From the NCBI GenBank assembly GCA_029558835.1, contig JAKQDH010000008.1, forward strand, positions 62,001 through 126,000: a stretch of DNA of 64,000 nucleotides, in the 5' to 3' direction. The DNA comes from Planctomycetota bacterium. Lineage in GTDB: Bacteria > Planctomycetota > Phycisphaerae > UBA1845. The translations under genes were made by a program, and so were the position numbers. Below are positions 18,464 to 27,246 of this stretch, one piece after another (the first letter of the stretch is position 1; every line of letters begins with the position of its first letter). The notes beneath the pieces were generated by a model that did not search any database, was not told the origin of the DNA, and worked only from the letters and a program-made list of their open reading frames with translations.

Positions 18464-20040
18464 TCCCGTTTTCCGGTTGGCGCGGTCCCGCTTGGGCCGT
18501 GTTGCAGGTACTTCTCCCACAAGCCACGCTCCACGTACAGCAGCAGAGCGGCGTCCGGCCGCAGGCCGTAGAAGCTGCTGATATACGAGTCACGCAGGGC
18601 CGGTTGCAGTTTGTCGGCGAGCTCCGCCGCGCACACGATCACCGGCGCGTCCGCATCGGCCGGTACACTCTCCCAGTAGCCGACGCGCTCCAGCCGACGG
18701 AAGTACCACGGCAGAGGCCAGCAGTCCGACGCTATTACTCTTACGAACATCCGCCGGCCGTCCGGATGCTGCCGGGCGAGTTCCTCCACGCGTCGGCCCA
18801 AGCGTACCACGTCAAAGCCCGGCTGGGCGTATACATACGGGTTGCGCGGATCGGCGCAGTACGTGTAACCGGCGGCATACGCCTGGCGGGCCAGGTGTGC
18901 GCCGCCCGCTGCCAGGGCCAGCGTGAGCGCCCACCGCCCGAATCGCCGTCGCCCGGCCCGCCACAGCGCCACCGCGCCGACACCCGCAAGCAGCACCATG
19001 CCGTGCAGGAAGCCCAGCATGCACCACGGCGTCTTGTAGGGTATCGCCGAGTAGAGACCCGTCAGGAGCAGTGTGTACACAGCTAGAAAGCGCAGCCAAC
19101 GGATGTCACCGCCGCCCCCACCGCGCCCCGCCAGTGCTGCTGCGGTGCCCACGGCGGCCAAGCCTACAATGAGAGCCTCGCTCCACCAGGGACCGGGCAC
19201 GTACTGTGTAAACAGCAGCAGCTTCAGGTAGTAGTACCACGGGTGCGTGTGGATGCCGCCGCCGGCGCGGTCAAGGTACGTACCGTAGGCGAGCCAGGCG
19301 TCGACGATCCCGCGCGGGTGCGTACCGAATGCCGAGAACAGGATCGCCGAGGTGAGCACGGCCGCCGAGACTACCGCAACCCAGCCTTTCCACCAGCCGT
19401 ACCTGCGGCTGGGCGCCATATCTGCCGTCCCTCGGGCTGCCCGTCGTTCCCACAGGTACGTAACCAGCGAAGCGCCGGCGAAAGCGGCGTAGACGATGAT
19501 GCAGGTTTCCTTTGTGGCCTGCATGGCACCGAGCCCCACACCGGTCAGGACCGCCCAGCCCGGCTGCCTGCTGCGAACATAGCGCCACCCGCCCGCCAGG
19601 GTCAGCAGGGTGAAGAAGAGCAGCACGGTTTCCTGTATGTAGTATCTGCTGTAGAAGACCAAGGCAGGTGACACGGCCGTCAGGACGCCCGCGACGAGCG
19701 TGGCCGCCCGGCCCAGCGCATCCCGCAACAGCCACAGGAGCGGCAGCAGTCCCGCGCCCAGTAGCACAGGAACGATGCGAAACGTGCCTTCCGCGGTGTC
19801 GCTCAGAGCCGACCCCCCGTGCAGCCACGCGCTCGGCAGGGTCAGATAGTACAAAGTGGGGCCGTGGTATTCATATGGATCGTAATGGTACGACCCGGTG
19901 CGCCGCAGTTCGTCAAACTTGATGGTATGGACGGCCTCATCGCCGTGCATGGGTCGGCGGTCAAGCTGAGGCAGACGCAGCGCCAGGGCCGCGGCCATGG
20001 CGGCCAGCAATCCCAATGCCCATGCCCATCCGTGCTTCAT
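18430..20040 (-). CDS. Agl23/TIGR03663-like membrane glycosyltransferase-family protein
   Basis: A 536-residue polytopic protein of the GT39/PMT-like fold, closest by eye to the TIGR03663 'flippase activity-associated Agl23' group. After the first membrane helix, the first extracytoplasmic loop carries the acidic motif RRPMHGDEAVHTIKFDEL and YDPYEYHGPTLYY. About ten membrane helices follow, then a C-terminal soluble region from about residue 400 (HPDGRRMFVRVIASDCWPL). It probably transfers or handles sugars on polyprenyl carriers; the exact role is unknown. Its start overlaps the discoidin-like gene by four bases. The last ten residues (GGMPKPKAPA) are translated from foldback repeat copy B. 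Confidence 0.8.
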   Translation of the reverse strand: MKHGWAWALGLLAAMAAALALRLPQLDRRPMHGDEAVHTIKFDELRRTGSYHYDPYEYHGPTLYYLTLPSAWLHGGSALSDTAEGTFRIVPVLLGAGLLPLLWLLRDALGRAATLVAGVLTAVSPALVFYSRYYIQETVLLFFTLLTLAGGWRYVRSRQPGWAVLTGVGLGAMQATKETCIIVYAAFAGASLVTYLWERRAARGTADMAPSRRYGWWKGWVAVVSAAVLTSAILFSAFGTHPRGIVDAWLAYGTYLDRAGGGIHTHPWYYYLKLLLFTQYVPGPWWSEALIVGLAAVGTAAALAGRGGGGGDIRWLRFLAVYTLLLTGLYSAIPYKTPWCMLGFLHGMVLLAGVGAVALWRAGRRRFGRWALTLALAAGGAHLARQAYAAGYTYCADPRNPYVYAQPGFDVVRLGRRVEELARQHPDGRRMFVRVIASDCWPLPWYFRRLERVGYWESVPADADAPVIVCAAELADKLQPALRDSYISSFYGLRPDAALLLYVERGLWEKYLQHGPSGTAPTGKREGGMPKPKAPA

Positions 20041-20771
20041 TCCACCGGCTGCCCGTACACCTCCACCTCGGTGTAGTGGTTCTGGTCGTCGGACGTGCTG
20101 CCGTTGCTGTAGAGGCGGACGTAGCGGGCGGGCACGCCCTTAGCGTCGATGAGCTTGCCTTCGTAGGTCTCCCAGTACTCCATGTCTTCTCCGAGCCCGA
20201 GGCCGGAGGAGTTGTCGTGGTCGTTGTTGAAGACCGTGCGCACGTTGGTGATGAAGTCCGCGTCGTCGCTGACCTGCACGACCACGTCATGGTAAACGCG
20301 CGCGCTGGCGTGGTAGTGCCAGACGACGACGGCGCAGACCTTGTGGGGCTTGCCCAGGTCGATCTGCACGTACTGCAGACGCGGCCCCAGCTCGACGTAG
20401 CCGCCCTCGCTCGCCTCCTTGTCGCCGTCGGTGACCAGCTTCATGGACCCGATGATGGGATCGTTGTCACTGCTAGTGACGGGTTTGTCCTTGGCAACAT
20501 TAACAGTTCCCTGCGGGGCAAGGAACGGCTCGCGCGGGGCGGAGCGCGGCTTCTCCAGCCGGCTGCCCGGCGGCACGTGCTTGGGCGTGCCTTTGAACGC
20601 CGGCTTTGGCAGCTTCAGATCGATAGGGACCAGGTCGCCGGCCGGCGCCGGTGACGCCGCACCCGCCTTGACCGGCTCCTCGCTCTGCTGCGCAAGCCCC
20701 ACGTTCAGGAGCAAGCCGAGGCCGAATAACATAGTCACCACGCCGATTACACACAAACGCCTATTTGCCAT
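20037..20771 (-). CDS. Exported discoidin (F5/8 type C)-like protein
   Basis: A 244-residue secreted protein. The signal peptide is at residues 1-27 (LCVIGVVTMLFGLGLLLNVG, cleavage near GLAQQ). A Pro/Lys-rich linker follows. From about residue 88 there is a beta-sandwich resembling discoidin/F5-8C carbohydrate-binding domains: VNVAKDKPVTSSDNDP, VQIDLGKPHKVCAVVVWHYH, YHDVVVQVSDDADF and ARYVRLYSNGSTSDD. It probably binds a glycan or surface polymer. It overlaps the cytochrome b gene by 11 bases upstream and the Agl23-like gene by 4 downstream, so all are coupled. AGGGG lies about 7 bases before the ATG. Confidence 0.75.
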   Translation of the reverse strand: MANRRLCVIGVVTMLFGLGLLLNVGLAQQSEEPVKAGAASPAPAGDLVPIDLKLPKPAFKGTPKHVPPGSRLEKPRSAPREPFLAPQGTVNVAKDKPVTSSDNDPIIGSMKLVTDGDKEASEGGYVELGPRLQYVQIDLGKPHKVCAVVVWHYHASARVYHDVVVQVSDDADFITNVRTVFNNDHDNSSGLGLGEDMEYWETYEGKLIDAKGVPARYVRLYSNGSTSDDQNHYTEVEVYGQPVE

Positions 20772-21486
20772 GTTTATGCCCCTGCTGCTTCTGCAACTGT
20801 TCCCACCATGTAGGGTAGTAATACCGAACGTACTGCTCCTCGGCGGCGCCGGTTACGAGGGTCCGCCACGCTCCCCGGCGCACCAGCAGCAGTGCGTAGG
20901 CTCCCCCCAGCACGACTACCATGAGTGCCAGGGTAGAGTAGCGATGGACGCCGGCGAGGACCTCCTGGCCCTCGTCGCCGAAGACGGGAACCAGGGTGGC
21001 CATGATCGACACGAGCGCCACGAACCCCAAAGTCACGCCCAGCCAGAAGAACAGCTTCTGACCGGCATCGAAGCGCCCAGCCGGTAGCGGGCGCTGCTTC
21101 CCGAAGAGCGCGCCGCCGTGCGCCAGCCAGGCCGCGTCGTGCGGAGCGAATCGGCAGCGCTCGGCGAAGGTGACGGCCGCGGCCGCCAGACCCAGCGCGA
21201 AGCCCGGCGCCGCCAGCATGTGCACCCACAGTCGCCACTCCTCCAGCCCTTCCTCGCTAAAGGCCCCGCTCAGCCCCGTCCCCACCAGGACGAGGAAGCA
21301 CACGCCGGTGACGGCGAGGACGAACCGGTCCCAAGCACCGTACCGTCGTACCCGCGTACCGCCCGGCGACCAGGCGGCCTGCCGTCGGCGCCCCCACACT
21401 GCGTAGTGGACGGCCAAGGCGACCACCGCCACGGCCAGCGCGACGATGGCCGTGATCGAGAATACGAGCGTTTCTTCGCCTTCCAT
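20761..21486 (-). CDS. b-type cytochrome membrane subunit
   Basis: A 241-residue integral membrane protein with five predicted helices: TLVFSITAIVALAVAVVALA, RFVLAVTGVCFLVLVGTGLS, LAAPGFALGLAAAAVTFAE, FFWLGVTLGFVALVSIMATL and STLALMVVVLGGAYALLLVR. Histidines in AVHYAVW, LWVHMLAAPG and AGVHRYST are in place to ligate two haems b. This is the formate dehydrogenase gamma/cytochrome b561 pattern, which passes electrons between menaquinol and a periplasmic partner. The partner is presumably the seven-haem cytochrome encoded 11 bp upstream. ATG 21486 is preferred over TTG 21501 because TGAGG lies 9-10 bases before it. Confidence 0.8.
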   Translation of the reverse strand: MEGEETLVFSITAIVALAVAVVALAVHYAVWGRRRQAAWSPGGTRVRRYGAWDRFVLAVTGVCFLVLVGTGLSGAFSEEGLEEWRLWVHMLAAPGFALGLAAAAVTFAERCRFAPHDAAWLAHGGALFGKQRPLPAGRFDAGQKLFFWLGVTLGFVALVSIMATLVPVFGDEGQEVLAGVHRYSTLALMVVVLGGAYALLLVRRGAWRTLVTGAAEEQYVRYYYPTWWEQLQKQQGHKHGK

Positions 21487-21497
21487 GCCAACGCGCC

Positions 21498-23408
21498 TCA
21501 ACTGAACAGTTTGAGCACGGCCGACAGGCCGGAGAAGCCATACAACAACAATACGGCCGCCAGGACGACCACGCAGCCGAAACCGATGATCTTCAACGTC
21601 AGCCGCCAGGCGAACGACGACGCCCAGATGCTCAGCAGCACGGGGCTCTCGCCTTGCAGCTCGTACATGAACTCGATGGGTGGTCGGTCGGTCTGCTCGG
21701 CCGTCTCGGGCACAATGCGGCCGAAGGAGAAGGCCGCGTCGCGGGCGTGGCAGTCCGTGCAGCCGCCCGCCCCGAGCGCCTGGCGGGCGGGGCGCACGTC
21801 GTGCCCCAGCGGCCAGACGTATGGTTTCGCAGCCGGGTGCTCGAAGGTCCGCACGCTGCCGTCGGGATGGCGGGCATGTACCAGTCCCGCGCGCACATAC
21901 ACGGGCGTACCGGCTTCCCCACCTTCGGGCTTGACTGCCTCGGCCAGCGCGGCCAGCCCGCGGGCCATGGCGTCCGGCGTGAGCGCTTCAGCCGACACCG
22001 ACGGCGCGGACCGGGGCGAAATGCCGAGCGCCGCCTGTACGCGGTCGAGCGGCAGCGGGCGCACCGCGTCGCCCGTCAGGATGCCCCAGAACGCCGGCCA
22101 CAGCATCCGGTGCGGCGTCAGCTTCTCGTCCTCGCCCATGACGAAGACCGGCCCGTAGATTTCCGGCGGGGTCGTGGCCGCGCGCTCCTTGCTGCCGATG
22201 CCTAGGCCGTGCGCCAGCGAAGTCTGCAGCCGGCGGACGTGTCCCGTCGGCCAAGGCCCGCAGTGACAGGCGGTGCAACTCAATTCGCGCAGGTGCAGCG
22301 GGGGCAGACCGCGATGCCGCGGGCGCGGCGCACCCAGCCGACCGTCCAGCCGCGCCGACGCGGGGGCCGACGCAGTGTCACCCAAGTGACACCCACGGCA
22401 GGTCAAGGCGGTCGAGGCGGACGCAACCGCCGGCGCGCCTTCGCCCTCGAAGCCGCGCCCGATGGCATGGTCCAGACCGTGGCGGTGGCAGTCGACGCAG
22501 GTCAGGCCCGCGGTCAGATGCACGTCGGAGTCGGCGCGCGGGGTTTCCGCGACCGTGGGGTCCACCTCCCGCACCGTGTGGCAGAAGTAGCAGCGGTCCG
22601 CGGAGCACCTCTTCGTCGTGCTGAAGAACACACGGTCATCGGTGTCGAAGCGGGCCCGGTCGTAGACCGCTTTCGGCCCGGCTTGCTCGGGGAAGTCCGG
22701 GTTCGGCGGGGCCAACGGGTCCCAGTCGTCGGGCACCTGCCGGGCGTCCCCGCGCACGACGGCCACCCCGAGGGCGGCGGTCGCGCTCCAGCGGAAGTTC
22801 TCCCGCTCGATCTGTCGGGCAGTCTCGGCCGGATCATGGCGCCCGTCGGCGCTGTGGCAGACCAGGCAGTCGATCTGGAGCGGACCCGAGATGCGCCAGC
22901 GGGCGGCCTCGGGCGCCGCGGCGACGGCGGCCGGCACGGGCTCCGCCGGACCCCCGCCCGGCAGATGATGCCCGAAACGCAACACGAACTGCCAGTCCGT
23001 CAGACCGACCTGCTGGGGCGTGAACGTCCCCGGCCAGCTCCGTGCCGAGAGGGGCAACTGCGTGCCGCTGGCCGCGTCCACGAGCACCCACGGTTCGCCG
23101 GGGCGTCCCGGCCCCACGTCCGCCCGTGGAGCGTTGAAGTGCCAGCCGGAACTGATCGTGCCATAAGCGTGGCACTTCCCGCAGGTGCGGGCGGGTGAGT
23201 ACGGCGCCGCCAGCGGGTCACTCGGGCTGATCACGATGCCGTCGTCGTCATACAGAGTAAGCCGATGGACGTAGGGCGCCCGGCTGTCGGTGCGCAGAGC
23301 CTGCGACTCCTGCGGCTCCGCGGCCGGCACGAGCAATGGCACCGCCAGCATCACGATCGCCACCGAAGCTTGCCCTGCCGTCGCCGCGCGCATGGCTCCT
23401 GCCCGCAT
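21498..23408 (-). CDS. Membrane-anchored seven-haem cytochrome c
   Basis: A 636-residue exported protein. After the signal peptide (ASVAIVMLAVPLLVPAA) there are seven CxxCH sites: CGKCH, CLVCH, CYFCH, CVDCH, CRGCH, CTACH and CTDCH. Many additional histidines could act as distal ligands. A C-terminal membrane helix (IIGFGCVVVLAAVLLLYGFSG) anchors it facing the periplasm. No nitrite- or hydroxylamine-reductase-specific site (CxxCK or a Tyr crosslink) was seen, so it may be an electron conduit. It starts 8 bp after the Gfo/Idh gene and ends 11 bp before the b-type cytochrome. ATG 23393 with AGGAG close by is an alternative start. Confidence 0.85.
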   Translation of the reverse strand: MRAGAMRAATAGQASVAIVMLAVPLLVPAAEPQESQALRTDSRAPYVHRLTLYDDDGIVISPSDPLAAPYSPARTCGKCHAYGTISSGWHFNAPRADVGPGRPGEPWVLVDAASGTQLPLSARSWPGTFTPQQVGLTDWQFVLRFGHHLPGGGPAEPVPAAVAAAPEAARWRISGPLQIDCLVCHSADGRHDPAETARQIERENFRWSATAALGVAVVRGDARQVPDDWDPLAPPNPDFPEQAGPKAVYDRARFDTDDRVFFSTTKRCSADRCYFCHTVREVDPTVAETPRADSDVHLTAGLTCVDCHRHGLDHAIGRGFEGEGAPAVASASTALTCRGCHLGDTASAPASARLDGRLGAPRPRHRGLPPLHLRELSCTACHCGPWPTGHVRRLQTSLAHGLGIGSKERAATTPPEIYGPVFVMGEDEKLTPHRMLWPAFWGILTGDAVRPLPLDRVQAALGISPRSAPSVSAEALTPDAMARGLAALAEAVKPEGGEAGTPVYVRAGLVHARHPDGSVRTFEHPAAKPYVWPLGHDVRPARQALGAGGCTDCHARDAAFSFGRIVPETAEQTDRPPIEFMYELQGESPVLLSIWASSFAWRLTLKIIGFGCVVVLAAVLLLYGFSGLSAVLKLFS

Positions 23409-23415
23409 GTGCAAC

Positions 23416-24756
23416 CTAGACCTGGAACGCGTCCGCGGGGAACTCGAGTTGCCGCCGGGCCGCCACCGCCTCATTGGCCAGCAGCACCGACACGGCCGTC
23501 TCATACGCGACCTCGGGCGGACAGGACAACGGCGTTCCCTCGCGAATGGCCCGGAAGAAGTTCTCCAAGTGGAGTTGGTGGACCGGCTTCTGGCTCTCCT
23601 CGAGCATGCGCTGGGCCTCCGGCGTCTTGGTGCCGTCGGGCGCCAGCGTCTCACCGACCTTCAGCTCGATCGCCTCCTTGCCCATGGTCTCGACCTTCTT
23701 GGCCTCGTCCTCCCACTCGCGCTTGGGGGCGGCCACCTCGCGGAAGATGAACCCCTTACGCGGGTCTTCGGAGATCACCATGGAGCCCTGGTCGCCCATG
23801 AAGGTCTCGTAGAAGCCGCCGTGGCTGGTGGTGCTGAGCACCTGGTAGAAGCCGCGCACGATCTTGCCCTCCACCGGGTACTCATAGACGGCCATGACGT
23901 TGTCGTACCACTCGCTGTTCTCGTAGTAGTCGTGCCCGCCGCCGGCCAGGACGGACTGCGGGCGGGCGTCGAGAATCCAGTTGAAGACGTCCACCTGGTG
24001 CGAGCCCAGGTCCGCCATCGGCCCACCGGAATACTGCCGGTACCAGCGCCAATTGCAGAACCGCTCCATGCTGTCGTAGCCGTGGCGCTTGAGGGTGGCG
24101 GCATCCATCTCCTCGCCCTTCGGCCAGCCCACTTCCAGCCGCTCCGCGCGGTTCCATTGCCCGTACACATGGGTGATGCGGCCGAGAATCTTGTCCTTGC
24201 GAATCAACTTGATCGCCTGACCGTAGCGAGGATTGCTGCGGCGTTGGTGGCCGATCTGGAGGAGCTTGCCGGTCTCGCGGGCGGCCTGCACCATGCGGCG
24301 GGCGCCGTCCAGGTTGTTGGCCATCTCCTTTTCGCAGTACACGTGCCGCCCGGCGCGCAGACAGGCGGCCGCCTGCTCCGCGTGTACCCAGTCGGGCGTC
24401 GCAATGATCACGGCATCCAGGTCGGTCTCCTTGGCGAGCATCTCCTGGTAGTCGGCGTAGACCTTCACCGGCTGGTCGTACTTCTTGAGGATGTTGGCGG
24501 AGTAGCGCTGGTGGTAGGGCCAGATGTCACAGACGGCCGCGAAGCGGACGCCCGCGATCTTGAGGCACTGGGTCAGCAGGTTGCGCCCCTGGCTGCCCGC
24601 CCCGATCAGGGCGATGCGCAGCTCGGTCGCTGCCGGCTGGCTCTCCTGTGCCCACAGCGCCGGTGCCAGCAGCAGCCCCGCCCCGGCGGCCGTGGACTGC
24701 ATGAATGCCCGGCGTGTCAAACCCCCGTCCGTCGTATTCGCGTTCCGTGTCGTCAT
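23416..24756 (-). CDS. Tat-exported Gfo/Idh/MocA oxidoreductase
   Basis: A 446-residue NAD(P)-dependent sugar or inositol dehydrogenase-type protein with a twin-arginine signal (LTRRAFMQSTAAGAGLLLAP, cleavage near AQESQ). The dinucleotide-binding motif is RIALIGAGSQGRNLL, the strand-loop motif DAVIIATPDWVHAEQA, and EKEMANNLDGARRMV holds the Lys-Glu region (E-K-E rather than E-K-P). The GGPMADLGSHQVDVFNWIL segment holds the Asp/His catalytic pair. This exported subgroup is very common in planctomycetes and thought to act on polysaccharide-derived sugars, possibly with cofactor retained. It is the first gene of the run that includes both cytochromes, the discoidin-like and the Agl23-like genes. 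Confidence 0.9.
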   Translation of the reverse strand: MTTRNANTTDGGLTRRAFMQSTAAGAGLLLAPALWAQESQPAATELRIALIGAGSQGRNLLTQCLKIAGVRFAAVCDIWPYHQRYSANILKKYDQPVKVYADYQEMLAKETDLDAVIIATPDWVHAEQAAACLRAGRHVYCEKEMANNLDGARRMVQAARETGKLLQIGHQRRSNPRYGQAIKLIRKDKILGRITHVYGQWNRAERLEVGWPKGEEMDAATLKRHGYDSMERFCNWRWYRQYSGGPMADLGSHQVDVFNWILDARPQSVLAGGGHDYYENSEWYDNVMAVYEYPVEGKIVRGFYQVLSTTSHGGFYETFMGDQGSMVISEDPRKGFIFREVAAPKREWEDEAKKVETMGKEAIELKVGETLAPDGTKTPEAQRMLEESQKPVHQLHLENFFRAIREGTPLSCPPEVAYETAVSVLLANEAVAARRQLEFPADAFQV

Positions 24757-24979
24757 GCCTCACCCCTAACCCAAGCCCTCGGTTCCCCGCCGACTCGCAT
24801 ACGCTGGCGATCCGTGAGTTTAGGTAACCCCGAGCCGTTTCGCAATACGGCGTGCCGCGCGCCGCCGCTCGGCACCGGCAACCCGCCGGGGGCCCCACGG
24901 GCGAGACGCCCGTGCCACGCTCTGGGCTGGGGGCACGGCCCGCACCCAGTCCGTTGACGCGCGAAGCCCGCTAGGCACA

Positions 24980-25822
24980 ATGCCGGGCAGGTTACCGGAT
25001 TGGCCTGCGTCGGTCGTCGCCCGCATGAACAACCCTACCCCACAACCGCAGCCGGCGGAGTCGCCCGACACCCGCGCGCGTACCGCCTCCGGCACTGCTG
25101 AGTTGGCCATGTCCGTGGTGATCCCCGCGTACAACGAGGCCCGGCGCATCGGCCGAACGCTGGCCGCCCTGCGCGACTATGCCGATCGCACGAACGCCCA
25201 GTGGGAGGTGATCGTCGTAGACGACGGCAGCCGGGACGGTACCGCGGAGGCGGCCGCCCGCTGCGCCACCGAAACGCTGCCCGTGCAGGTGCTGCGTAAC
25301 CCGGGCAACTGCGGCAAGGGCTATAGCGTACGTCGCGGCATGCTGGCGGCCGGGGCGCCGCTGGTCCTCATGTGCGATGCCGATCTTTCGACTCCCATCG
25401 AGGAGGTCGAGAAGCTGCAGCCGTGGCTCGCGCAGGGCTACGGCGTGGTGATCGGCTCGCGCCGCCTGCCGGATTCGGTGCTCGACCCGCCGCAGCCGTT
25501 TCTCCGCCGGCGGCTGGACGCTGGCTTCCGGTTTCTGCGCCGGAGGTTGCTGCTGCCGGAGTTGCAGGATACACAATGCGGCTTCAAGCTCTTCACGCGC
25601 GAAGCCGTCCACGCGGTGTTCTCGCGCCAGCGCAGCAACGGCTTTGCGTTTGACTGCGAGGTGCTGGGTCTGGCCGGGCGGCTCGGCTACCGCGTCAAAG
25701 AGGTGGCCGTCCGCTGGTGCAACGACCCGGACAGCCGCGTCCGCCCCGTCCGCGACGCGTGCGCCATGCTGCTGAGCCTGCTGGTGATTCGCCACCGGCT
25801 GCGGGGCCGTGGCGCCGAGTGA
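24980..25822 (+). CDS. Family 2 glycosyltransferase, dolichyl-phosphate glucosyltransferase-like
   Basis: A 280-residue GT2 enzyme with a GT-A fold: SVVIPAYNEARRIGRTLAAL, VIVVDDGSRDGTAEAA, NPGNCGKGYSVRRGML, and the metal-binding DADLSTP motif. The later segments VIGSRRLPDS, DTQCGFKLFTREA and FAFDCEVLGLAGRLGYRVKE match ALG5/dolichyl- or undecaprenyl-phosphate glucosyltransferases. It probably charges a polyprenyl phosphate at the membrane. A C-terminal hydrophobic patch (ACAMLLSLLVIRH) may bind the membrane. The start is uncertain: 24980 (weak AGG), 25025 and 25109 are in frame, and the catalytic domain begins after 25109. Divergent from the Gfo/Idh gene. Confidence 0.85.
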   Translation: MPGRLPDWPASVVARMNNPTPQPQPAESPDTRARTASGTAELAMSVVIPAYNEARRIGRTLAALRDYADRTNAQWEVIVVDDGSRDGTAEAAARCATETLPVQVLRNPGNCGKGYSVRRGMLAAGAPLVLMCDADLSTPIEEVEKLQPWLAQGYGVVIGSRRLPDSVLDPPQPFLRRRLDAGFRFLRRRLLLPELQDTQCGFKLFTREAVHAVFSRQRSNGFAFDCEVLGLAGRLGYRVKEVAVRWCNDPDSRVRPVRDACAMLLSLLVIRHRLRGRGAE

Positions 25823-26461
25823 TTTCACGCACGACACGAGCGCCCGGAGTACGGCTGCATCAGCAGTCGCGACGCAGAGCCACGGCCGACGGCACAAGAA
25901 GCTGTGGCTCTCGGCACGTGGACGCACCGGCGACCGACCGGTCGGGCCGCCGGCGAGCGCGAGGTGGTGGCACCAGGTGGCGTGGCGCACGGACATCGGC
26001 GAATGGCATGGAGACGACAGGCCAGCGTGGCGCACGGACATCACGGAAGGCGGTGATGCCGGCATCTGAAATCTCCAATCTGAGATTTCAGATGGCAGAA
26101 CCAGCAACACACAAGCGCGGCGTGCGGCAAAGCGTGACCGGCGCTGATCGTGGCCGCAGCCGCAGCGGTTCCCGTAGCCGCTTTCGCGGCTGCGGCAGGT
26201 TCCGTGGCCGCGTTCATCGTTGCCGTCGCGCCCCGACACCCGGTATCTTCGCTGCACCGCATGCGGTAGCATCGCATCCTGGCACGCCGCGTCCTTGCAG
26301 CAGTGTGTAGCTGCCGCTGCGGCGTGGCATGCGGCATCATGACGACCAGGCGGTGCTGCGGCGCGGCAGGCTGTTTCGTAGCGGTGTGGTAGACGGCGCT
26401 GCGTTGCCGCAGCCGGCGCTGCGGCGCGGCGGACAGTGCCGCCCTGAAAGAGGAAACGATA
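25823..26461. other. 640-bp repeat-rich spacer
   Basis: No gene supported. It contains a direct repeat GCGTGGCGCACGGACATC (about 25979 and 26021), a copy of the ATCTGAAATCT...AGATTTCAGAT type palindrome near 26067-26094, and low-complexity GC-rich text (CCGCAGCCGCAGCGG) from 26155. The palindrome is the same sequence type that is expanded inside the following four-helix-bundle gene. Confidence 0.6.
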
Positions 26462-26527
26462 ATGTATGTGCGCTTCGAGCAGTCCTTTGTGTGGCAGGGC
26501 GCGATGCTCTGTGAAAGCAGACGATGA
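26462..26527 (+). CDS. 21-residue leader ORF imitating the start of the next gene
   Basis: ATG at 26462 preceded by AGAGGAAACGATA. The peptide MYVRFEQSFVWQGAM then LCESRR matches MKYERFEQLPVWQAAM of the downstream protein. Its TGA (26525-26527) overlaps the ATG at 26524 of the four-helix-bundle gene. It looks like a truncated tandem duplication of the gene's 5' end that now acts, at least by layout, as a translationally coupled leader. It could also be an inert remnant. Confidence 0.5.
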   Translation: MYVRFEQSFVWQGAMLCESRR

Positions 26528-27246
26528 AGTATGAACGCTTCGAGCAGCTTCCCGTCTGGCAGGCGGCCATGACGCTCACGGAGAGGGTTTACGCCCTGAC
26601 CGACGCGCGGGCGTTCAACCGACTGCGCGAGCTACGTGACCAGATCCGCCGGGCGGCCCTCTCGGTGTCCAACAACATCGCCGAGGGCTTCGAGCGGGGA
26701 ACGACGGCCGAACTGCTCAGCTTCCTCTACATCGCCCGTGGTTCAGCCGGCGAAGTCCGGTCCATGCTCCTGTTCTGCGAGCGCCTGCCGGGACTGCAAG
26801 CTGAGATGTCGGATTTCAAACCTGAACGCGCCGGTCTGAGATCTCAAACCCCAGGCCGCAAATCTGAAATCGCAAATGTCAAAGCCGAGATTGCAAATCT
26901 CAAATCTGAGATTTCGAATCTCAAATCCGAGACCGCGAATTGCAAGCCTGAGACCGCAAATCGCACATCCGAGGCTGCAAATCTCAAATCTGAGAGTTCA
27001 GATTTCAGATCCGAACTCGCCGCGCTTCGGTCGTTGGCGGAGTCGTGTTCGCGGCAGCTGCGCGGCTGGGCGGACCAGCTCCAGAACAGCGACATCCAGG
27101 GCCAGCGTCGCCTCACCGACAAGTCCCGGCACGCCTGGGAGGCGGAGCAGCGCGCCGAAGCCTTCATGCGCAAGCTCCAGAACATCCGCAACACCGCGGC
27201 CAACCAAGCCGGTGTATCGCCACCAACTGCCCCACCGTCCCGCTGA
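26524..27246 (+). CDS. Four-helix-bundle (S23-type) protein with repeat-expanded coiled coil
   Basis: A 240-residue protein of the 23S rRNA intervening-sequence/four-helix-bundle family. The canonical part covers residues 1-95 (RFEQLPVWQAAMTLTERVY, SVSNNIAEGFERGT, LLSFLYIARGSAGEVRSML) and 165-235 (LAESCSRQLRGWADQLQNSD, GQRRLTDKSR). Between them a heptad array of the form SEIANLK, about seven units at residues 113-160, is encoded by a 21-bp degenerate DNA repeat. The family is usually about 120 residues, so the array is an insertion in the loop between helices 3 and 4. Function is unknown for the family. It overlaps the leader ORF by ATGA. The tail SPPTAPPSR is encoded partly by a 16-bp tandem repeat. 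Confidence 0.8.
   Translation: MKYERFEQLPVWQAAMTLTERVYALTDARAFNRLRELRDQIRRAALSVSNNIAEGFERGTTAELLSFLYIARGSAGEVRSMLLFCERLPGLQAEMSDFKPERAGLRSQTPGRKSEIANVKAEIANLKSEISNLKSETANCKPETANRTSEAANLKSESSDFRSELAALRSLAESCSRQLRGWADQLQNSDIQGQRRLTDKSRHAWEAEQRAEAFMRKLQNIRNTAANQAGVSPPTAPPSR
26863..27010 (+). repeat. 21-bp degenerate repeat coding for heptads
   Basis: Roughly seven units built on the pattern AATCTCAAATCTGAG, each encoding seven residues of a coiled coil. The same motif occurs in non-coding DNA at 26067-26094. Confidence 0.85.
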
